This document shows positions 8,657-17,758 of a DNA stretch of 64,000 nt, piece by piece. Each line of letters begins with the position of its first letter. Within the stretch, counting starts at the first letter, position 1. A model generated the notes under the pieces. It was not told where the DNA came from. It ran no database searches and saw nothing but the letters and a program-made list of their open reading frames with translations. Origin of the DNA: Scrofimicrobium canadense (lineage in GTDB: Bacteria; Actinomycetota; Actinomycetes; Actinomycetales; Actinomycetaceae); contig NZ_VULO01000010.1 in the NCBI RefSeq assembly GCF_009696615.1, positions 62,001 to 126,000 of the forward strand, read 5' to 3'. The position numbers were made by a program, and so were the translations under genes.

Positions 8657-9430
8657 ATGGAATATCGTCAACAACTACCAGTGTCCACCCCAGCAATTGA
8701 TGTGATGACTTCCCACCATTCGGTGCGAAGATACGCTGATGAGCCCATCAGTGAAGATCATCTTCTCGCTATATTGGCAAGTGCAAGTTCGGCCGCCACT
8801 TCCTCAAATCAAAACTCATGGAGTGTTATTGTAGTGCGCGACCGCGATCTCAAACATGACCTTATGGAAGCCACCGGCAAGAATCCTTTTATCGCGCAGG
8901 CCCCCGTATTTCTAGTTTGGGTAGCAGATTTATCACGCGCTCATCGCCTCGCAGAGAAAAAGCACGCTGTGGTGGATGCCCTCCAATATCAAGAAGCCCT
9001 ATTAGTGGGCACAATTGACGCAACTCTAGCTGCTCAAAATGCTGTCGTCGCAGCAGAATCATTTGGCATGGGAACCTGCTATGTGGGCGGGATTCGAACG
9101 AACATTGAAAAGGTCTGCGGTCTACTCAATCTGCCTGAGTACTCATATCCCGTCGTGGGGCTCGCTTTAGGGTGGCCTGCAGACCAAGCTGGCGTAAAAC
9201 CACGTCTTCCTCTCAGCTCTGTGGCATTCAATGAAACGTACGATGTTGCAGCGGCTGATGCTGGCATTGAGGAACTTGACCGTACGACTGCAGAGTACTT
9301 CGAATCGCAAGGATTCCCAGGAGTCGTATGGTCACAAAAGGCTCTCCAACGTTGGGCTGGACCTGAAGTGATGAACGGTCGCGAAAAAAACCGTGAAGTA
9401 ATCGCAAGAAGGGGTTTGCTGGATTTGTAG
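8657..9430 (+). CDS. NfsA-type NAD(P)H-dependent flavin nitroreductase
   Basis: 257 residues of the NfsA/FRP-like branch of the nitroreductase superfamily. The N-terminal HHSVRRYADEPIS motif binds the FMN phosphate; SSAATSSNQNSW follows as the second FMN contact; the central ALLVGTIDATLAAQNAVVAAESFGMGTCYVGGIR segment is the classic dimer core. The extended C-terminal part (from about residue 180) is the mark of the long NfsA group. These FMN enzymes reduce quinones, nitro compounds or free flavin with NAD(P)H. A good ribosome site (AGGAG) stands 6 nt before the ATG. Physiological substrate unknown. Confidence 0.9.
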   Translation: MEYRQQLPVSTPAIDVMTSHHSVRRYADEPISEDHLLAILASASSAATSSNQNSWSVIVVRDRDLKHDLMEATGKNPFIAQAPVFLVWVADLSRAHRLAEKKHAVVDALQYQEALLVGTIDATLAAQNAVVAAESFGMGTCYVGGIRTNIEKVCGLLNLPEYSYPVVGLALGWPADQAGVKPRLPLSSVAFNETYDVAAADAGIEELDRTTAEYFESQGFPGVVWSQKALQRWAGPEVMNGREKNREVIARRGLLDL

Positions 9431-9442
9431 TGTGCGTTAAAC

Positions 9443-9868
9443 CTAGCTTCTGCGCTCTTCAAAGATCACTCTGATCTCAGAAGGCATATTTTCACATGTC
9501 ACCGTGACAGGGTTCGATTCAGTGACTTCAACTGATCCGAACTCAAAAAGCGTGCTCCCTTCTCCGGGGGTGTTGAGTCCAGTGTTGCTGGGTTCAAAGG
9601 GATTTCCATTCAAGTGACAATCTCGCGGGTCCAGAGTCGTTAATACGTCCCGCTCGCCCACAACAACGGCCCTACCAGGCCCAGCGGGCGTAAGAGTCAC
9701 ACTTCCATTTTCGAGGTCGAACGTGGTCAAACGTTCGAGGTGTTCCACTGCCGCCTGATCCTCAAGTGATGCTTGTTTTTCCAGTGAATCCATATCTGAG
9801 CAGCCTGTCATTGCTGCCGCCAAAAGCAATGCCGTTAATCCGCTTGAGGTCTTCTTCGAAATCGCCAT
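9443..9868 (-). CDS. Small hypothetical lipoprotein
   Basis: 141 residues from the ATG at 9866-9868, preceded by AGGAACAGGAATC. The N-terminus is a lipoprotein signal: MAISKK, a hydrophobic run, and a lipobox-like AMTGC with the modifiable Cys near residue 22. The mature part has a short charged helix (about residues 30-50) and a beta-rich remainder with two further cysteines (DPRDCHL and VTCENMP) that could form a disulfide. I do not recognise the family. It lies convergent to the nitroreductase, with only 12 bp between the stops, and stands alone upstream of the purine terminator. Confidence 0.7.
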   Translation of the reverse strand: MAISKKTSSGLTALLLAAAMTGCSDMDSLEKQASLEDQAAVEHLERLTTFDLENGSVTLTPAGPGRAVVVGERDVLTTLDPRDCHLNGNPFEPSNTGLNTPGEGSTLFEFGSVEVTESNPVTVTCENMPSEIRVIFEERRS

Positions 9869-10015
9869 GATTCCTGTTCCTGCTTTCGTCGATACATCCA
9901 CGCTATCGCGCAGACCTGCATCACATCTATCAGGGTTTCCCCTGATCTATCCCTCAGCACGGCATCAGCTTTATGAGCATTTTCAGAAGCCCGACCACGT
10001 TTCACATCTGAAAAG

Positions 10016-10062
10016 CGATACTGGGGTGTTCTCTCGCCATTGAAATAAACACCCCAGTATCG
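10016..10062 (-). terminator. Rho-independent terminator of the purine operon
   Basis: A 15-bp perfect inverted repeat (arms 10016-10030 and 10048-10062; left arm CGATACTGGGGTGTT) lies just beyond the purK stop. On the minus strand the stem is followed by GCTTTTC, a short T-rich run. It separates the pur operon from the lipoprotein gene. Confidence 0.8.
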
Positions 10063-10072
10063 GCTATTCCCC

Positions 10073-11134
10073 TCACATCTCCAATGTGGTGATGTGCCCC
10101 ATTTTTCTGTTTTCCTGTGCTCTGTTCTTCCCATAGAGGTGAACGTGCCACTGAGCCTGCGTAGGAATCATCTGCACCACCTCGTCCATGTCCTGTCCCA
10201 ATATATTAATCATAGTAGCCGAGGAAAGTAACTGTGGTTCTCCGATTTCCCACCCACAGATTCCTCGAATGTGCGCATCGAACTGGCTGAAGTCACAGGC
10301 TTCAATCGTATAATGCCCTGAATTATGGGGACGAGGTGCCAGCTCGTTGACAAAAAGCTCTTCTTCGGGGGTCACAAACATCTCTACCCCCATTACACCT
10401 ACCAGAGTCAGATTCTCGGCGATGGCACGTGCGATATCTAGAGCTCGAGTCTCAACCTGGGTGCTTATATGCGCTGGGACCGTTGTACTGTGGAGAATAT
10501 TATGATGGTGCTCATTTTCCCCAATGGGGAAACACCGGTAGTTTCCATATTGATCGCCGGCAACCACGACAGATATCTCGCGCTCAAATGGAATCCATTT
10601 CTCAATCACACAGGACACCGATAATAACTCTTGGGCCTTTTCACGGTCCTCATCAGCTCTTACGACGACTTGCCCTTTACCGTCGTATCCTCCGCGAGTG
10701 GTTTTTACGACACATGGATAGCCGAGCTCTTCAATTGCTTCTTCAAGCGAACTAATCGAGTCGACCTGTCGGTACGGTGCCACCGGCACACCCGCCTCCG
10801 TAAGAAAAGCCTTTTCAAAAAGACGATCCTGACTGATGGTCAGGGCCTTCGCCCCTTGAGGGAAATACCCTCCGGCACTTTCAAGAGTGTCGGCTGAGAC
10901 ATTTTCAAACTCATAAGTGAGAACATCACATTGGTTAGCTAACTTCTTGAGAGCATCGGCATCGTCGTAATGTGCAACTATGTGCTCGGCTACTAAAGAC
11001 GCGGGGCACCCTTCTGTCGGATCAAGCACTGATACGCGGTAGCCCATTTCCACAGCCGAGGCGGCCATCATTTGGCCCAGCTGTCCCCCACCGACAATTC
11101 CGATTCTTGAACCTGGAGCGATGTACTTAGACAA
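10073..11134 (-). CDS. purK: N5-carboxyaminoimidazole ribonucleotide synthase
   Basis: About 353 residues of the ATP-grasp family. PurK uses ATP and bicarbonate to convert AIR to N5-CAIR, the substrate of PurE. Visible marks are the N-terminal Rossmann-like [16 protein letters not shown], the ATP-grasp segment [24 protein letters not shown], and the C-terminal [15 protein letters not shown] motif with catalytic acid and Asn. The longest frame begins at 11221, which would overlap purE by 95 bp; I prefer the TTG at 11132-11134 ([12 protein letters not shown]), which overlaps purE by 8 bp and gives the normal family length, although no strong ribosome site is seen. Last gene of the purCFMNEK operon. 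Confidence 0.92.
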   Translation of the reverse strand: MSKYIAPGSRIGIVGGGQLGQMMAASAVEMGYRVSVLDPTEGCPASLVAEHIVAHYDDADALKKLANQCDVLTYEFENVSADTLESAGGYFPQGAKALTISQDRLFEKAFLTEAGVPVAPYRQVDSISSLEEAIEELGYPCVVKTTRGGYDGKGQVVVRADEDREKAQELLSVSCVIEKWIPFEREISVVVAGDQYGNYRCFPIGENEHHHNILHSTTVPAHISTQVETRALDIARAIAENLTLVGVMGVEMFVTPEEELFVNELAPRPHNSGHYTIEACDFSQFDAHIRGICGWEIGEPQLLSSATMINILGQDMDEVVQMIPTQAQWHVHLYGKNRAQENRKMGHITTLEM

Positions 11135-11609
11135 GTTGACTACTACTTTCTTCCGCCACTTTCGCAGCGTTTTGTCGGCGGTCATGCAGTCGTTGGGCCA
11201 AGGAAGCATCGGTGACAGCAAGAATTTCTGCGGCTAGGAGACCTGCGTTTGTTGCTCCAGCTTTGCCGATAGCCACTGTGGCAACGGGGACTCCAGCTGG
11301 CATCTGCACAATGGACAACAAAGAATCAAGACCATTGAGAGCGCGACTCTGGACCGGTACGCCAATGACCGGAAGAGTTGTTTTTGCGGCAACCATACCG
11401 GGCAAATGTGCGGCCCCTCCTGCCCCAGCAATAATCACACCAATACCGTTCTCACGTGCATCCTGGGCAAAAGCGAACATAAGATCGGGAGTGCGGTGGG
11501 CTGAGATCACGCTCTTTTCAACTTCAACACCCAGCTCTTCTAATGCTACGCATGCATGCTTCATCGTTTCCCAGTCGGAACTCGATCCCATGATTACTGC
11601 GGCTTTCAC
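11127..11609 (-). CDS. purE: N5-carboxyaminoimidazole ribonucleotide mutase
   Basis: 160 residues, class I PurE. It moves the carboxyl group of N5-CAIR to C4, giving CAIR. The N-terminal [10 protein letters not shown] segment binds the substrate phosphate, and SAHRTPDLM plus the Gly/Ala-rich [19 protein letters not shown] complete the active site of the octameric enzyme. It starts in an ATGA overlap with the purN stop and overlaps the start of purK, so the three are translationally coupled. Confidence 0.95.
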   Translation of the reverse strand: MKAAVIMGSSSDWETMKHACVALEELGVEVEKSVISAHRTPDLMFAFAQDARENGIGVIIAGAGGAAHLPGMVAAKTTLPVIGVPVQSRALNGLDSLLSIVQMPAGVPVATVAIGKAGATNAGLLAAEILAVTDASLAQRLHDRRQNAAKVAEESSSQLV

Positions 11610-12142
11610 GTATTTTCCTCCATGATCTGAGCCAATACTTCCGGATAGAGTCGGTGCTCGACGCTATGAATAGCATTTTCCAATGCATCAAGGCTGTCCT
11701 GCATCGGAACCTTCTCTTGAGCAATAATAGGCCCGGTATCGATTCCCTCATCTACGTAATGGATCGTAACGCCGGTTTCGGCTACCTTCGCCTCGAATGC
11801 CTGTGTGATCGCATCTCTTCCAGGAAAGGCGGGCAATAATGAGGGATGGATGTTGACGATGCGCCCTGGAAGTGCCTGTAAGAGAGGCCGCCCAACCACT
11901 CTCATATAACCGGCCAATGCCACGATATCTATAGCAAACTCTTCTACCAAAGCGGCTAAGGCTTCTTCATAGTCTTCACGACTGGTGAAGTCCATTGGCT
12001 TAAAAGTGCGCGACGGTACCGACTCAAGAATAGTAAGTGCTCGGGCCTGCGCGCGATCAGAAAAAACTAACGATACCGGTAGCCGTGCAGCTATAGCTTC
12101 AAGATTGGTGCCTTGTCCTGAAGCAAATACTGCTAGTCGCAC
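11606..12142 (-). CDS. purN: Phosphoribosylglycinamide formyltransferase
   Basis: 178 residues, folate-dependent GAR transformylase, third step of de novo purine synthesis. The sequence begins with the nucleotide-binding [14 protein letters not shown] segment; the central [13 protein letters not shown] and [13 protein letters not shown] segments hold the catalytic Asn-His pair, and [19 protein letters not shown]-type residues follow with the catalytic Asp. Length is slightly shorter than typical 190-210-residue proteins but complete. It overlaps the end of purM by 10 bp and the start of purE by 4 bp. Confidence 0.95.
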   Translation of the reverse strand: MRLAVFASGQGTNLEAIAARLPVSLVFSDRAQARALTILESVPSRTFKPMDFTSREDYEEALAALVEEFAIDIVALAGYMRVVGRPLLQALPGRIVNIHPSLLPAFPGRDAITQAFEAKVAETGVTIHYVDEGIDTGPIIAQEKVPMQDSLDALENAIHSVEHRLYPEVLAQIMEENT

Positions 12143-13161
12143 AACACAACCCGTTCGCTATCGTGATTGATCACCTGCCCGATAACGAAGAAAGGTTCCT
12201 CTCGTGAGGTAAGTGACTGCTGAACCCTTTCAAGTTTCTCAGGAGCAACCGCTAATACCATTCCCACTCCCATATTGAAGATTTCGTACATTTCCTTCTC
12301 TGGTACATTACCGAGACCCTGTAATTGTGCGAATACCTCTAACACTGGCCACGAACCAATCTCAACCTTGGCGGCGACACCATCAGGTAACATTCGGGGA
12401 AGATTTTCTACGAAACCACCACCGGTGATATGAGAAATTCCGTCAATAAGGTGATCCTTGACAAGAGGAAGTAGAGCATTCACGTAGATCCGCGTGGGCT
12501 CCAGCAATACCTCTGCCACCGTCTTCCCGCAGAAAGGCGAATCTACATGCAACCCAGCTTGGTCAAAAATAATGTTGCGCACCAACGAGAATCCGTTAGA
12601 GTGCACGCCTGTTGAAGGCAAACCAATCAAAACGTGTCCAGCTGAGATATCCTCGCCAGTCACGAGATCTGATTTTTCAGCCAGCCCGACGGCGAAACCC
12701 GCGAGATCGTATTCGTCAGGCGAGTACATCCCCGGCATTTCAGCCGTCTCGCCACCGATAAGTGCGGCTCCAGCCTGCACACACCCGTCTGCTACTCCCG
12801 TAACGACCTGTTCCAGGACAAGTGGATCATTCTTTCCGCACGCAATGTAATCAAGGAAATATAGTGGCTCGGCCCCCTGAGCAATAATGTCGTTGACACA
12901 CATGGCAACACAGTCGATTCCAATGGTGTTGTGAATCTGGGCCAAATGGGCCACAAGGAGCTTGGTGCCGACACCATCAGTACCAGAAACCAGCACCGGT
13001 TCTTTTAGGTCAAACTGTGAAAGATCAAAACAACCACCAAACCCGCCCAGAGATCCCATCACACCAAGACGCTTGGTACGAGTCGCATGCGAAGAAATCC
13101 GCCGCACTACTTCATATCCTGCCTCGACATCGACACCAGCTCGTGAATATGCATTTGCCAT
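12133..13161 (-). CDS. purM: Phosphoribosylformylglycinamidine cyclo-ligase (AIR synthetase)
   Basis: 342 residues, normal length. It closes FGAM to AIR with ATP. Family marks are [15 protein letters not shown] at the N-terminus, [15 protein letters not shown] (ATP binding), [27 protein letters not shown] in the core, [14 protein letters not shown], and [16 protein letters not shown] near the C-terminus. It lies 12 bp after purF and overlaps purN. Confidence 0.96.
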   Translation of the reverse strand: MANAYSRAGVDVEAGYEVVRRISSHATRTKRLGVMGSLGGFGGCFDLSQFDLKEPVLVSGTDGVGTKLLVAHLAQIHNTIGIDCVAMCVNDIIAQGAEPLYFLDYIACGKNDPLVLEQVVTGVADGCVQAGAALIGGETAEMPGMYSPDEYDLAGFAVGLAEKSDLVTGEDISAGHVLIGLPSTGVHSNGFSLVRNIIFDQAGLHVDSPFCGKTVAEVLLEPTRIYVNALLPLVKDHLIDGISHITGGGFVENLPRMLPDGVAAKVEIGSWPVLEVFAQLQGLGNVPEKEMYEIFNMGVGMVLAVAPEKLERVQQSLTSREEPFFVIGQVINHDSERVVLCD

Positions 13162-13173
13162 GGGGGCTCTCCT

Positions 13174-14610
13174 CTAGACGGCCGAGTTGGCCAATGACTT
13201 GCGGTATTCCTCTTCGTAATCGTAGAGGGGGGTCGGATAGTCTCCGTTAAAGTAGGCCATACACAGACCCTGATATGGGGCATCTAGTCCCAAGCCGATC
13301 GCATCAACGAGCCCTTCTTCCGAAAGGTATTCAAGTGAGTCGGCCCCAATAATCTGGCGAATCTCGTCAACGGTGTGATTGCCCGCAATCAGTTCTTCCC
13401 GTTTTTGAATGTCGATGCCATAAAAACATGGATATTTCAGTGGTGGAGAGGCGATCCGAACGTGTACTTCTGCGGCGCCAGCTTCTTTAAGCAGACTGAC
13501 AATACGGCGACACGTTGTTCCTCGAACAATCGAGTCATCAACCATTACCACGCGTTTACCAGCAATAACACCTCTCACGGGAGATAGCTTCATGCGAACC
13601 CCCTGTTCGCGTAGCTCCTGTGTGGGTTGGATAAAAGTGCGGGCCACATACTGATTCTTGACCAGCCCCAGTTCATTGGGTAGTCCCGATGCCTCGGCAT
13701 AACCCGATGCCGCAGAAATTGAGGAGTTTGGCACCCCAATCACCATGTCGGCATCGACTGGTGCTTCCTCAGCCAAGCGCGCACCCATAGATTTTCTGGC
13801 TGCATGGACGTTGACTCCAGCAATATTCGAGTCGGGACGCGCAAAGTAAATAAACTCCATAGAGCAGATAGCAGGCTGAGTATCCCACGTGAAATGTTCA
13901 ACGCGGTAACCATCGTCGTTGACGACGACGAGCTCTCCAGGTTTGATGTCGCGAATAAATTCCGCACCCACGGTGTCAAGAGCACAAGTTTCAGATGCTA
14001 TAACTATCGCCCCAGACGCGGTTTTGCCCATTGCCAATGGTCTAAATCCGTTGGGATCTAGCGCTGCATACATTGCATCCTTCGTCAAAAGGATATATGC
14101 AAACCCACCATGTACTGTATTGAGTGCTTCTTTGAGTTGTTCTTCAAAAGTGTCTCGATGGCTGCGGCGGATCAGATGCATGAGTATCTCTGTATCGGAA
14201 TCAGAGTGGAAGATTCCGCCTTGAGATTCTAATTTTTTCCGCAAACTATATGCGTTGGTGAGGTTGCCGTTGTGGGCTAAGCCAACAGACTCATCTGCAA
14301 ATCGAAAAAGTAACGGCTGCACATTGTCTACGCTGCTGGTTCCAGCGGTAGCGTATCGCACATGTCCGATAGCAGCCTCACCGCGTAAGCGTTCTAGCTG
14401 AGCTTCCTGTTTGAACACTTGGGAAACAAGTCCAAGGCCGCGGTGTCCCTTGAGGACCCCATGGTTATTCGCAACGATTCCTGCGCCCTCTTGTCCGCGA
14501 TGCTGCAGTGCGCGCAGACCAAAATATGTAAGTCGTGCAGCTTCGCGATGACCCCAAATTCCAAAAACGCCACATTCCTCATTGAGGCTGCTTTCATCTG
14601 AAAATGTCAC
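13174..14610 (-). CDS. purF: Amidophosphoribosyltransferase
   Basis: 478 residues. It commits PRPP to purine synthesis by transferring the glutamine amide. The N-terminal nucleophile follows a short propeptide ([12 protein letters not shown]; Cys13 would become the first residue of the mature enzyme), typical of the Bacillus-type enzyme. The glutaminase domain has GHVRYATAG and [10 protein letters not shown]; the transferase domain has the PRPP loop [12 protein letters not shown]. Cysteine residues toward the C-terminus ([13 protein letters not shown] and GLCMAYFNG) are compatible with the Fe-S cluster of that subgroup. It starts in a 4-bp overlap with the end of purC. Confidence 0.95.
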   Translation of the reverse strand: MTFSDESSLNEECGVFGIWGHREAARLTYFGLRALQHRGQEGAGIVANNHGVLKGHRGLGLVSQVFKQEAQLERLRGEAAIGHVRYATAGTSSVDNVQPLLFRFADESVGLAHNGNLTNAYSLRKKLESQGGIFHSDSDTEILMHLIRRSHRDTFEEQLKEALNTVHGGFAYILLTKDAMYAALDPNGFRPLAMGKTASGAIVIASETCALDTVGAEFIRDIKPGELVVVNDDGYRVEHFTWDTQPAICSMEFIYFARPDSNIAGVNVHAARKSMGARLAEEAPVDADMVIGVPNSSISAASGYAEASGLPNELGLVKNQYVARTFIQPTQELREQGVRMKLSPVRGVIAGKRVVMVDDSIVRGTTCRRIVSLLKEAGAAEVHVRIASPPLKYPCFYGIDIQKREELIAGNHTVDEIRQIIGADSLEYLSEEGLVDAIGLGLDAPYQGLCMAYFNGDYPTPLYDYEEEYRKSLANSAV

Positions 14611-15377
14611 TGGCCTAGTTTCTCTTTCAAACGCGCATAGACCTTTTCATAGACAGGAACCAAGTCACCCAAGTCCCTCCGATAGACATCCTTATCTAAG
14701 TGTTCACCAGTCTGGGCATCCCATAGACGACAGGTATCTGGAGAAACTTCATCAGACAGAAGAATATGCCCTTGAGTATCCCGCCCAAATTCCAGCTTGA
14801 AATCCACCAACTGGATTCCAACTTCACCGAACAGCTCAATAAGAGAGTGGTTCACCTGTAATGCTTGCTCACGAATCTGTGCTAGTTCTTCAGGCGAAGC
14901 AAGGTCAAGCATCGCAATATGGTCATCGTTGATGAGTGGATCACCCAAGGCGTCGTCTTTGTAATACAACTCGATGACTGTACGGGGAAGCCGCCTCCCC
15001 TCTGGGATCCCTAATCGCTGTGAGATACTTCCAGCTGCGACATTGCGGACAACAACTTCGAGAGGAACTATCTGCACCTGACGTACAAGTTGTTCTGAAT
15101 CAGACAGCGTCTCAATCAAATGGTTGGGGATTCCTTGAGACGTCAACCATTGGAAGATGAGAGAGCTGATCTTGTTATTCAGGTTTCCCTTGCCACCGAT
15201 CAAGTCTTTCTTCTCGCCATTAAAAGCTGTAGCTTGATCCATATATTCGACCCAGAGGACCGCTTCTTGGTCGGTGTGAAAAAGACGCTTTGCTTTGCCT
15301 TCGTAGAGAAGGTCACCTTTATTTGGCACGTTTCGAGAGTAGCGATTTTCTATAGCTCGGTCAAAGAGTGCCCGCAT
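14607..15377 (-). CDS. purC: Phosphoribosylaminoimidazole-succinocarboxamide (SAICAR) synthase
   Basis: About 256 residues. It joins CAIR and aspartate. The recognisable body starts at [28 protein letters not shown]-type residues and [11 protein letters not shown] with [12 protein letters not shown] follow. The longest frame starts at 15455. I chose the ATG at 15375-15377, which follows a GTGAGG at suitable distance; a GTG at 15327-15329 right before [13 protein letters not shown] would give the compact family length but has no visible ribosome site. It is the first gene of the pur operon and is divergent from the aldo/keto reductase, so the pur promoter lies between about 15378 and 15491. 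No PurR-like operator or riboswitch was recognised there. Confidence 0.93.
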   Translation of the reverse strand: MRALFDRAIENRYSRNVPNKGDLLYEGKAKRLFHTDQEAVLWVEYMDQATAFNGEKKDLIGGKGNLNNKISSLIFQWLTSQGIPNHLIETLSDSEQLVRQVQIVPLEVVVRNVAAGSISQRLGIPEGRRLPRTVIELYYKDDALGDPLINDDHIAMLDLASPEELAQIREQALQVNHSLIELFGEVGIQLVDFKLEFGRDTQGHILLSDEVSPDTCRLWDAQTGEHLDKDVYRRDLGDLVPVYEKVYARLKEKLGQ

Positions 15378-15491
15378 GATGGTGACCTCACAGGGACATC
15401 CATAATATGTACTGTCAGCTACCTCACAAAGACCCAACCTAATCGTCTTGAACACACGAAAAGGTTCGGACGATCATCTAGGGTTGAGATC

Positions 15492-16466
15492 ATGGAGCTA
15501 AGAAATGTAGGAAACTCTGGTCTTCGCGTCTCAAAAGTGGGGCTGGGCTGCAATAACCTAGGGCGTTCCGGGACGCGTACCGAACACTATGATGGCGCTC
15601 TAGACGTTGTCCGGGCCGCGCTAGACGCAGGAATCACTCTTTTTGACACCGCCGACAACTACGGAAAAGAACCAGGACTATCCGAGACACTCTTGGGAAA
15701 AGCCTTGGGTCACGATCGAGACAAGGTTGTTGTAGCGACAAAATTTGGCATGGATGTTGCTGGGGCCAATGGTCCGGACTTTGGGGCCCGTGGATCACGC
15801 AAGTACATTATCCAAGCGGTCGAAGCATCCCTCAGACGTCTCGAAACAGATTGGATAGACCTCTACCAATTCCACACTCCTGACCCTAGCACCCCTATAG
15901 AAGAAACACTCAGCGCTCTTGATGTCTTAGTGAAGTCCGGTAAAGTCCGCTATATTGGCCATTCGAACCGAGCCGGATGGCAAATATCTCAAGCAGCACA
16001 CATTGCCAGTGACAATAATGTGGTTCCGTTCATTAGCGCACAAAACCATTACAATCTGCTAGACCGCCGAGCTGAGCTAGAAGTAATTCCCGCTGCCCGC
16101 CAGTATGGCCTGGGAGTTCTCCCCTATTTTCCGCTAGCTAACGGGTTACTCACAGGAAAATACAGCTCAGGAGTAGCACCTGCTGGGTCACGACTCACTC
16201 GCACACGACAGCACCTACTCAAGACCACCAATATGGACCAGCTGCGCCAATTCGGAGATTTCGCCCGCGAAAGGAACCTTACCGAAATACAAGTCGCATT
16301 TTCATGGCTCGCAGCTAACCCAGTGATTCCTTCAGTCATCGCTGGCGCTACTAGCCCCGATCAGGTCACTGAAAATGCTCTAGCCGCAGATTGGATTCCG
16401 TCAGCCAAAGATTTGACGGAACTCGATGGGATCTTCCCTGCCCCGTCACCGATCGCACTCTTCTAG
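15492..16466 (+). CDS. Aldo/keto reductase
   Basis: 324 residues of the AKR superfamily, close in pattern to the YhdN/KCAB-like branch. Motifs: GNSGLRVSKVGLGCNNLG at the start, ITLFDTADNYG with the catalytic Asp and Tyr, VVVATKFG with the catalytic Lys, IDLYQFHTPDP with the His, and a C-terminal VAFSWLAANPVIPSVIAGA segment that binds NADP(H). A frame open from 15120 would add over 120 residues antisense to purC; the ATG at 15492 fits the family N-terminus and is used here. Substrate unknown. It is divergent from purC and followed by the SPFH gene. Confidence 0.9.
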   Translation: MELRNVGNSGLRVSKVGLGCNNLGRSGTRTEHYDGALDVVRAALDAGITLFDTADNYGKEPGLSETLLGKALGHDRDKVVVATKFGMDVAGANGPDFGARGSRKYIIQAVEASLRRLETDWIDLYQFHTPDPSTPIEETLSALDVLVKSGKVRYIGHSNRAGWQISQAAHIASDNNVVPFISAQNHYNLLDRRAELEVIPAARQYGLGVLPYFPLANGLLTGKYSSGVAPAGSRLTRTRQHLLKTTNMDQLRQFGDFARERNLTEIQVAFSWLAANPVIPSVIAGATSPDQVTENALAADWIPSAKDLTELDGIFPAPSPIALF

Positions 16467-16507
16467 AATTCTCCACAGATATTGGTAGAAAACACTAATG
16501 ATGCTAG

Positions 16508-16528
16508 AGTGATATCACTTTCATATCA
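16508..16528. promoter_or_regulatory. Palindromic candidate operator before the SPFH-RHH pair
   Basis: A perfect 12-bp palindrome, AGTGATATCACT (16508-16519), is followed after three bases by an ATATCA half site (16523-16528). It lies 13-33 bp before the ATG of the SPFH gene, where it could cover the promoter or start region. Ribbon-helix-helix proteins bind tandem palindromic sites, and one is encoded as the second gene of this pair, so autoregulation is a plausible reading. The symmetry is seen; the binding is inferred. Confidence 0.45.
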
Positions 16529-16540
16529 AACGGAGTCACT

Positions 16541-17455
16541 ATGCGACCATCTGTACCCACGATAGAAGAGAGTAGGGCTTGGTCCATTTCTGGTGGACTA
16601 GCTTATCTCTCATTGGCGTTGTCATTCGTACTTATAGGCCTATCTACCTGGGCTTTCATCATCGGAATTATGCAGTTAGATGGCGGCAAAAGCGTGGGAG
16701 GATTTCTTCTAGCTGCCGGAATACTGGGGTGGTTACTTGCAATCTTTGCGTGGACATCGTTAGTAATAGTGAGTCCCGGCATGACATCTGTCAGGCAGTT
16801 CTTTGGACGGTATATAGGCACGGTGCGTAATACTGGATTGTCAATCGTCATGCCATTTTCAAATGGAGTGAAAGTCTCAGCCCGCGTCCACAACTTCGAG
16901 ACAAATGAGCTCAAAGTCAACGATGCTGACGGCAACCCAGTCAATATCGCAGCGATCGTCGTCTGGAGAGTAGCAGATACCGCAAAAGCCGCATTCGCAG
17001 TAGAAGACTACGAAGAATTCGTCCACACACAATCCGAGTCAGCTTTGCGTCATGTAGCATCAACCCACCCCTATGATGGCGCTGATGCCGGAGAGATTTC
17101 CTTACGAGGCGGCACTGAAGAAGTCTCTGATGAGCTAGCTCGTGAGGTGGCTGATCGGATCGCAATCGCCGGTTTGGAAATCATCGAAGTGCGAATTTCA
17201 AGTCTTGCATATGCTCCTGAAATTGCTCAAGCAATGCTGCGTCGCCAGCAGGCAGCAGCTGTAATAGCGGCGCGAGAGAAGATCGTTGAAGGCTCAGTTA
17301 CCATGGTTCAGGATGCGTTAGCACGGCTTGAGAAGGAAAATGTCGTGGAGATGGATGATGAGCGCCGCGCTCATATGGTGTCCAACCTCCTCGTTGTTTT
17401 ATGTTCCGAACAGCCAGCAACGCCGGTAGTAAATTCAGGCACTCTGTATGGCTAA
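16541..17455 (+). CDS. SPFH/Band 7 (stomatin-prohibitin-like) membrane protein
   Basis: 304 residues. Two hydrophobic segments stand at the N-terminus (about 20-45 and 52-75), followed by an SPFH domain: VIVSPGMTSVRQFFGRYIGTVR, NFETNELKVNDADGNPVNIAAIVVWRV, and EDYEEFVHTQSESALRHVAS, then the coiled helical AQAMLRRQQAAAVIAAREKIVEGSV segment typical of the family. SPFH proteins form large cage-like assemblies in membrane microdomains. A GGAG stands 6 nt before the ATG. The next gene, a ribbon-helix-helix protein, begins inside its last codons. This SPFH plus RHH pairing recurs in actinobacteria as I recall, but its function is not established. Confidence 0.88.
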   Translation: MRPSVPTIEESRAWSISGGLAYLSLALSFVLIGLSTWAFIIGIMQLDGGKSVGGFLLAAGILGWLLAIFAWTSLVIVSPGMTSVRQFFGRYIGTVRNTGLSIVMPFSNGVKVSARVHNFETNELKVNDADGNPVNIAAIVVWRVADTAKAAFAVEDYEEFVHTQSESALRHVASTHPYDGADAGEISLRGGTEEVSDELAREVADRIAIAGLEIIEVRISSLAYAPEIAQAMLRRQQAAAVIAAREKIVEGSVTMVQDALARLEKENVVEMDDERRAHMVSNLLVVLCSEQPATPVVNSGTLYG

Positions 17456-17606
17456 AGCACCACGCAAGCAGATTCCTTTGCGCTTAGATCCATTGATCTA
17501 CCAGGCTCTTGCTACATGGGCTGCTGACGATCTACGCAGCATTAATGCTCAAATCGAAATGATTCTAAGAGAGACTCTGCGGAAAAACGGAAGACTACCC
17601 CGGTAA
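17448..17606 (+). CDS. Small ribbon-helix-helix (Arc/CopG-like) DNA-binding protein
   Basis: 52 residues: MAKAPRKQIPLRLDPLIYQA at the start, then LATWAADDLRSINAQIEMIL and a basic tail. The pattern of a short beta strand (IPLRLDP) followed by two helices, with AQIEMILRE as the second, is the Arc-type ribbon-helix-helix fold, which dimerises and inserts its beta sheet in the major groove. Its ATG overlaps the SPFH stop by 8 bp, so translation is coupled. A palindrome upstream of the SPFH gene is a candidate target. The fold also occurs in antitoxins, but no toxin gene is next to it. Confidence 0.8.
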   Translation: MAKAPRKQIPLRLDPLIYQALATWAADDLRSINAQIEMILRETLRKNGRLPR

Positions 17607-17627
17607 AGGGCAAACGTAAAAATTAGT

Positions 17628-17658
17628 CCGGGGGGCGGTGTTGGCGTCCGCCCCCCGG
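17628..17658 (+). terminator. Strong GC-rich hairpin after the SPFH-RHH pair
   Basis: An 11-bp perfect inverted repeat, CCGGGGGGCGG (17628-17638) and CCGCCCCCCGG (17648-17658), with a 9-nt loop, starts 21 bp after the RHH stop. No T-run follows, so it may act as a hairpin-only terminator for both directions between the convergent RHH and ribF genes. Confidence 0.65.
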
Positions 17659-17758
17659 TATTGGTGTTGGATTCTAGCTCATTGACTCCCTGCTGGGAAT
17701 GGAATTAGCATACATTGACTCGACTGGTGATGCTATCACCAGCACATATGTGTCACAA

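Noticed and set aside
11135-11221. Extended N-terminus of purK
   Set aside because: It would overlap purE by 95 bp and adds residues absent from the family.
15378-15491. Riboswitch or purine operator before purC
   Set aside because: No purine-riboswitch or PurR-box pattern could be recognised in this short region.
15120-16466. A 448-residue open frame extending the aldo/keto reductase upstream
   Set aside because: The first 124 residues lie antisense to purC and have no family similarity; the AKR fold begins at the ATG at 15492.
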